DNA from: Gammaproteobacteria bacterium
Lineage (GTDB): Bacteria; Pseudomonadota; Gammaproteobacteria; Pseudomonadales; Pseudohongiellaceae
NCBI GenBank assembly: GCA_007571115.1
Contig: RKSA01000198.1
Coordinates: 1-10,021 of the forward strand
Length of the DNA: 10,021 bases
Direction of reading: 5' to 3'
Shown piece after piece: positions 6,535 to 10,021 of this stretch. The position numbers were made by a program, and so were the translations under genes. Numbering within the stretch: position 1 is the stretch's first letter; each line of letters starts with the position of its first letter. The notes under the pieces are model-generated. The model was given only the letters and a program-made list of their open reading frames with translations, made no database searches and was not told the origin of the DNA.

Positions 6535-7110
6535 ATGGCGCAGCAAACTGGCGAGAGAGCCGAGAGAGCCGAGAGAGCCGAGGCAGCCCAGGCCCTCGTC
6601 GTCATGGGAAGAATCGGCCGGCCCCATGGCGTCAAAGGCTGGCTAAGGCTGCAATCATCGACGAGCCCGCCAGCGAATATCCTCGAATTTGCCGAGTTGC
6701 ACGTCGAGACCGAACACGGACCGGGGTCGTTGCGAATCGATGGCAGCCGCTGGCAAGGCGACAGCCTGATCGTGCATTTTGCAGGATATGACGAGCCAGA
6801 GCTCGCGCGGCGCCTCACCGGGCTTGAAGTGTACGTGGTAGCGGACGAACTGCCGGAACTCGATGCGGGGGAGTATTATTGGCGGCAATTGCAGGGCCTT
6901 GCAGTGGTGAACCTCGCCGGGGAGAATCTCGGTCGCGTCAGCAGCGTGTTCGAGACTGGCGCCAACGACGTGATGGTCGTCGCGCCAGCCCAGGGCAGCA
7001 TCGATGACCGCGAGCGGCTGATTCCGTATGTCTGGACGCGAGTCGTCTGCCGGGTCGACCTGGAAGCCGGAACGATCAATGTCGATTGGGGCGCCGACTT
7101 TCTTGCCTAG
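6535..7110 (+). CDS. rimM: 16S rRNA processing / 30S maturation protein RimM
   Basis: RimM assists late maturation of the 30S head and binds uS19. Starting at ATG 6535 the product has 191 residues. The N-terminal RimM domain begins at about residue 18 (ALVVMGRIGRPHGVKGWLR). The C-terminal PRC-barrel domain starts at YYWRQLQG (residues 114-121) and includes ETGANDVMVV and RERLIPYV...V.DLEAGTINVDW. An in-frame TTG at 6520 overlaps the rpsP stop and could be an alternative start, adding five residues. I prefer the ATG, although its AAGG (6527-6530) is only 4 nt away. The first 20 residues include ERAERAERAE, an in-frame 9-bp repeat absent from the typical family N-terminus. trmD follows 17 nt after the stop. 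Confidence 0.95.
   Translation: MAQQTGERAERAERAEAAQALVVMGRIGRPHGVKGWLRLQSSTSPPANILEFAELHVETEHGPGSLRIDGSRWQGDSLIVHFAGYDEPELARRLTGLEVYVVADELPELDAGEYYWRQLQGLAVVNLAGENLGRVSSVFETGANDVMVVAPAQGSIDDRERLIPYVWTRVVCRVDLEAGTINVDWGADFLA
6553..6588 (+). repeat. In-frame 9-bp tandem repeat at the start of rimM
   Basis: GAGAGAGCC occurs three times in a row (6553-6561, 6562-6570, 6571-6579), followed by a degenerate copy GAGGCAGCC (6580-6588). It encodes Glu-Arg-Ala repeats before the RimM domain. Changes in copy number would keep the frame. Confidence 0.85.
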
Positions 7111-7127
7111 CCTGTCTGGGTCGCGTC

Positions 7128-7865
7128 ATGCGCATTGATGTCGTCACGCTGTTCCCGGAAATGTTCGCTGCCGTGACCGATTGCGGAGTGACGGGCCGGG
7201 CGATCAGGCAGGGCCTCGCCAAGCTCGTTTGCTGGAACCCGCGCGACTACGCCGAAGACCGGCATCGCAAGGTCGATGACCGGCCTTTTGGCGGCGGGCC
7301 AGGAATGCTGATGAAGACCGGCCCGCTGCTCGCGAGTCTGGCGGCGGCACAGCAGCAACAGCGAGGCAGGGTGGTGTACCTGTCTCCCCAGGGCAGCCGG
7401 CTCGACCACGAGGCGGTGGAGCGGCTGGCGAAGCTGCCAAAGCTGGTATTGCTCTGCGGCCGCTACCAGGGAATCGACGAGCGGGTCATCGATAGCGCGG
7501 TCGATGAAGAGCTGTCACTGGGCGATTTCGTCATCAGTGGCGGCGAGCTCGCGGCGATGGCGCTGATCGACGCGATGCTGCGCCTGGTGCCGGGAGCGCT
7601 CGGCGACGAGGACAGCGCCGAAAACGACAGTTTCGCCGACGGCCTGCTGCTCGGCCCGGAATACACCCGGCCCCGGCAGATCGTCGGCAAGGCGGTTCCT
7701 AGAGTGTTGCTCAGCGGCGATCACGAGGCGATCCGCCGTTGGCGGCGCAAGCAGAAACTGGGAACGACGTGGCGCAAGCGGCCCGATTTGCTCGCTGGCC
7801 GCGAATTGAGCGAAACCGAGCAGGAGCTGTTGCACGAATACCGCAACGGCAAGACCGAGAACTAG
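7128..7865 (+). CDS. trmD: tRNA (guanine-N1)-methyltransferase TrmD
   Basis: TrmD transfers a methyl group from S-adenosylmethionine to N1 of G37 in tRNAs with G36, which prevents +1 frameshifting. The 245-residue product (family about 240-255) starts with the typical MRIDVVTLFPEMF, which fixes the ATG at 7128. The deep trefoil-knot SAM site is visible as LLCGRYQGIDERV (about 108-120) and GDFVISGGELAAM (132-144). RHRKVDDRPFGGGPGMLM is the family signature near residues 45-62. NDSFADG carries the Asp (D167) at the position of the catalytic Asp of TrmD, followed by YTRP. The ribosome binding site is weak (GGG, 7 nt), consistent with the known low translation of trmD relative to its ribosomal-protein neighbours in E. 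coli. Confidence 0.98.
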   Translation: MRIDVVTLFPEMFAAVTDCGVTGRAIRQGLAKLVCWNPRDYAEDRHRKVDDRPFGGGPGMLMKTGPLLASLAAAQQQQRGRVVYLSPQGSRLDHEAVERLAKLPKLVLLCGRYQGIDERVIDSAVDEELSLGDFVISGGELAAMALIDAMLRLVPGALGDEDSAENDSFADGLLLGPEYTRPRQIVGKAVPRVLLSGDHEAIRRWRRKQKLGTTWRKRPDLLAGRELSETEQELLHEYRNGKTEN

Positions 7866-7874
7866 AGCGAAACC

Positions 7875-7888
7875 CGGCCAGGGGGCCG
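7875..7888 (+). other. Short GC hairpin between trmD and rplS
   Basis: CGGCC (7875-7879) and GGCCG (7884-7888) form a 5-bp GC stem with an AGGG loop, 9 nt after the trmD stop and 22 nt before rplS. There is no T-run, so it is unlikely to terminate. It could protect or process the message between a weakly and a strongly translated gene. Confidence 0.4.
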
Positions 7889-7896
7889 CAGCGTCC

Positions 7897-7902
7897 GAGG
7901 AG
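7897..7902 (+). promoter_or_regulatory. Strong ribosome binding site of rplS
   Basis: GAGGAG with an 8-nt spacer to ATG 7911 is the strongest Shine-Dalgarno match among the operon genes, contrasting with the weak site of trmD just upstream. Confidence 0.75.
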
Positions 7903-7910
7903 CGAAGACC

Positions 7911-8285
7911 ATGGGCAAGAACACGATCATCGAACGGATCGAACAGCAACAGATGGAGAGGAAACTGCCGGAATTTGGCCCTGGCGACACCGTGGTGGTG
8001 CAAGTTCGCATCAGGGAGGGCGAGCGCGAGCGGATGCAGGCTTTCGAGGGGGTCGTCATCGGCGTGCGCAACCGCGGCCTCAATTCGGCGTTCACCGTGC
8101 GCAAGATTTCCCACGGCGTGGGAGTCGAGCGAACTTTCCAAACGTATAGCCCGCTGGTCGCGGGGGTCAAGGTGAAACGCCGCGGCGACGTCCGCCAAGC
8201 CAAGCTATACTATCTGCGCGGCCTGTCGGGGCGCGCCGCGCGAATCGCCGAAAAGCTCGGCAAGAAGCCACGAGAAGCCTCGTAG
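7911..8285 (+). CDS. rplS: 50S ribosomal protein bL19
   Basis: bL19 sits at the 30S-50S interface of the large subunit. The 124-residue product, slightly longer than the 115 of E. coli, shows the family pattern: IIERIEQQQMERKLPEFGPGDTV near the N-terminus, then REGERERMQAFEGVVI, RNRGLNSAFTVRKISHGVGVER, TFQTYSPLV and VKRRGDVRQAKLYYLRGLSGRAARI. The C-terminal tail is basic (KLGKKPREAS). Start ATG 7911 is supported by GAGGAG. It closes the classic ribosomal group, but its stop codon TAG shares its last base with the first GTG of the next gene, so dsbC is probably on the same message. Confidence 0.98.
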   Translation: MGKNTIIERIEQQQMERKLPEFGPGDTVVVQVRIREGERERMQAFEGVVIGVRNRGLNSAFTVRKISHGVGVERTFQTYSPLVAGVKVKRRGDVRQAKLYYLRGLSGRAARIAEKLGKKPREAS

Positions 8286-9043
8286 TGGTGAACAGGGCGG
8301 CGAGCAAGGCGACAGCGATTCCAGGCGTCGCGGTATTGCTCGCTGCTGTGCTGGCGAGTCCCCTGGCTGCGCAGACGCAATCGCTGCGTGACCGGCTCGA
8401 TAAGTCCCTCGTGCAGGCCTCGGGCAACCGGATCGAGATCGTCGCGATCAGACCGACGCGCCTGGCAACGATCTACGAAGTCGAGTTGAGTACCGGAGAG
8501 CTGCTGCACGTCGATGCTTCGGGCGAATACCTGTTCGCCGGCGACATGTACCAGACGACCCCCGGTGGCCTGCGCAACCTGTCCGAAGCGACTCGCCAGC
8601 GCGCTGCGCTGCGCAAGGTTGGCGCGGTTCCCGACGGGCAGGCGATCATTTTCGAGCCCCCGGGCGAGGTGAAAGCGACCGTGACGGTCTTCACCGACGT
8701 CGATTGCGGCTACTGTCGGCAATTGCACGAAGAGCGCGAACAGTGGCTCGAGCGCGGAATCCGCATCCGCTACCTTGCTTACCCGCGCGGCGGGGCGAAT
8801 TCCCAGGCCTACGCGAAGATGATTTCGGTATGGTGCTCCGACGACCGTCAGCGCAGCCTGACCCAGGCGAAGAACGGCCAGAGGCTTCCAGCGCGTGACT
8901 GCGACCATCCGGTCCTGGCGCATTACGGCCTTGGCAACGAACTCGGAATCGAGGGAACTCCGGCGCTGCTGCTTCCCGACGGCAGCCTCGTGCCGGGCTA
9001 TCTCGAAGTGTCGCGGCTCGCGGCAATGCTGGGCATCGATTGA
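8285..9043 (+). CDS. dsbC: Periplasmic thiol:disulfide isomerase DsbC
   Basis: DsbC is a periplasmic homodimer that reshuffles wrong disulfides and is kept reduced by DsbD. Counting from GTG 8285 (the adjacent GTG 8288 is equally possible), the product has 252 residues. Residues 1 to about 29 are a signal peptide with core AVLLAAVLASPLAA. An N-terminal dimerisation domain covers about 30-95 (DGQ at about 117 starts the linker end). The thioredoxin-like domain has the active site CGYC (C141-C144) after VTVFTDVD. A second cysteine pair, C184 (VWCSDD) and C206 (ARDCDHP), has the same 22-residue spacing as the structural disulfide of E. coli DsbC. The cis-proline loop is GIEGTPALLLPDG, followed by VPGY. 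The gene overlaps rplS by 1 bp and has no strong ribosome binding site, which suggests translational coupling. DsbG is less likely given CGYC. Confidence 0.93.
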   Translation: MVNRAASKATAIPGVAVLLAAVLASPLAAQTQSLRDRLDKSLVQASGNRIEIVAIRPTRLATIYEVELSTGELLHVDASGEYLFAGDMYQTTPGGLRNLSEATRQRAALRKVGAVPDGQAIIFEPPGEVKATVTVFTDVDCGYCRQLHEEREQWLERGIRIRYLAYPRGGANSQAYAKMISVWCSDDRQRSLTQAKNGQRLPARDCDHPVLAHYGLGNELGIEGTPALLLPDGSLVPGYLEVSRLAAMLGID

Positions 9044-9050
9044 GCCGCTG

Positions 9051-9098
9051 ATGACGCTGCCCGTATTCCTGCAACAAATCGAATCACTGCCGACTTGA
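9051..9098 (+). other. 15-codon mini-frame whose stop overlaps the hom start
   Basis: ATG 9051 opens a frame encoding MTLPVFLQQIESLPT and ending in TGA at 9096-9098. That stop overlaps the proposed TTG start of hom (9095-9097) in the pattern TTGA. No strong ribosome binding site precedes it. It could be a coupling leader peptide, a remnant of a lost gene, or chance. It is not a typical threonine or isoleucine attenuator peptide, having only two Thr and one Ile. Confidence 0.3.
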
Positions 9099-10021
9099 AA
9101 CCAGCAAGCGTCAACGTGGGAATTTGCGGCCTTGGCACCGTTGGCGGAGGCAGCCTGCGCCTGCTGCGCGACAACGCGGCAGCGATTTCCCGCCGCGCCG
9201 GATGCGCGATCAAGGTGACCCGGGTCGCGACGCGGCGCCCGGAGATCGCGCAAGCCGATGCGTCGATCACCCTGGGCAGCGACCCTTTAGCGATCGTCCG
9301 CGATGACAGCGTGGACGTGCTCGTCGAAACCATGGGAGGCTTCGACCCCGCCTTCGCCGTCGTCAGCGAGGCCCTCGCCGCCGGCAAGCACGTCGTTACC
9401 GCGAACAAGGCGCTGATCGCCGAACGCGGCAACGAACTGTTCGCCACCGCCGAGCGGCACCGAGTCACCCTCGCCTACGAAAGCAGCGTCGCCGGAGGAA
9501 TTCCCATCATCAAGGCGCTGCGCGAAGGGCTCGCAGCGAATCGCATCGACTGGCTAGCGGGAATCATCAACGGCACCGGCAACTACATTCTCAGCGAAAT
9601 GGCTGCTGGCGGGCGCGCCTTCGAGGAGGTGCTCGCCGAAGCCCAGCGGCTCGGCTATGCCGAAGCCGACCCGAGCTTCGATGTCGATGGCATCGACGCC
9701 GCGCACAAGCTCGCGATCATGGCCTCGATCGCCTTCGGCATTCCCTTGCGCTTCTCGGCGACGCACATCGAGGGGATCAGCAACCTGGCCCCTGAGGATC
9801 TCGCCTGCGCAGAGCAGCTCGGCTATCGCGTCAAGCATCTCGGAATCGCCAGGCACACGGCCGAGGGAATCGAGCTGCGAGTGCATCCGACCCTGATCGG
9901 CAAGCGCTGGCTGCTCGCCGAAGTCGGCGGTGTCGACAACGCCGTCGTCGTGCGCGGCCATGCCGTCGGCACGACGATGTACCAGGGGCCTGGCGCCGGC
10001 GCCGACGCGACCGCCTCGGCA
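9095..10021 (+). CDS. hom: Homoserine dehydrogenase, N-terminal 309 codons (truncated by the right edge)
   Basis: Homoserine dehydrogenase reduces aspartate-4-semialdehyde to homoserine with NAD(P)H, at the branch to threonine and methionine. The frame runs open to base 10021; the usual product is about 435 residues, so the C-terminal part and any ACT regulatory domain lie outside. From TTG 9095 the protein reads MKPASVNVGICGLGTVGGG, the typical beginning with the Rossmann GxGxxG at about residues 9-19, so TTG is preferred over GTG 9116, which would cut into the first strand. Further family segments are VVTANKALIA (K105 region), ESSVAGGIPIIKALREGL and AGIINGTGNYILSEM. The signature AQRLGYAEADP..DV.GIDAAHK lies around 184-207. 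No aspartokinase domain precedes it, so it is the monofunctional form. thrC would be expected next. Confidence 0.96.
   Translation, partial: MKPASVNVGICGLGTVGGGSLRLLRDNAAAISRRAGCAIKVTRVATRRPEIAQADASITLGSDPLAIVRDDSVDVLVETMGGFDPAFAVVSEALAAGKHVVTANKALIAERGNELFATAERHRVTLAYESSVAGGIPIIKALREGLAANRIDWLAGIINGTGNYILSEMAAGGRAFEEVLAEAQRLGYAEADPSFDVDGIDAAHKLAIMASIAFGIPLRFSATHIEGISNLAPEDLACAEQLGYRVKHLGIARHTAEGIELRVHPTLIGKRWLLAEVGGVDNAVVVRGHAVGTTMYQGPGAGADATASA

Noticed and set aside
5858..6535. A 225-codon minus-strand frame opposite rpsP
   Set aside because: Its Gly/Arg/Phe/Ser-rich half is the antisense of the Ala/Glu tail of bS16, and its other end is the palindromic repeat (SPLEGESARQG).
8210..9253. 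A 347-codon minus-strand frame across dsbC and hom
   Set aside because: It spans two confidently identified plus-strand genes and a junction, and has no recognisable motif.

Overview
The window looks like chromosome from a GC-rich gammaproteobacterium. The basis is the run ffh, rpsP, rimM, trmD, rplS, followed closely by a DsbC-type disulfide isomerase and homoserine dehydrogenase, an arrangement I recall from Pseudomonas and Xanthomonas relatives. Protein motifs (Ffh, bS16, RimM, TrmD, bL19, DsbC, Hom) read as ordinary gammaproteobacterial versions. I cannot name a species.

Layout. Positions 1-4257 are one minus-strand gene, entering from the right and running off the left edge. It encodes a signal peptide and four tandem modules of about 335 residues, each a Calx-beta-like strand domain, a poorly known middle domain and a fibronectin type III domain. 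A long plus-strand frame across the same bases is an antisense shadow. Positions 4258-4525 form a divergent intergenic region with an AT-rich phased repeat, a TTGCAA palindrome and a probable ffh promoter. Positions 4526-9043 carry ffh, rpsP, rimM, trmD, rplS and dsbC on the plus strand. Positions 9095-10021 hold the N-terminal 309 codons of hom, truncated by the right edge.

Function. Ffh is the protein part of the signal recognition particle. bS16, RimM, TrmD and bL19 form the classic ribosome/tRNA-modification group: 30S protein, 16S maturation factor, tRNA m1G37 methyltransferase and 50S protein. A 73-bp inverted-repeat element and a new promoter separate ffh from rpsP. dsbC overlaps the rplS stop codon by one base, so periplasmic disulfide isomerase is probably read through from the ribosomal operon. 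hom (threonine/methionine branch) follows with a 15-codon mini-frame between.

Novelty. Most of the window is housekeeping. The best candidates for something poorly described are the modular surface or secreted protein with its repeated middle domain, its unusual upstream region, the interspersed-looking repeat after ffh, the acidic tail on bS16, and the small duplications at the start of rpsP and in rimM.
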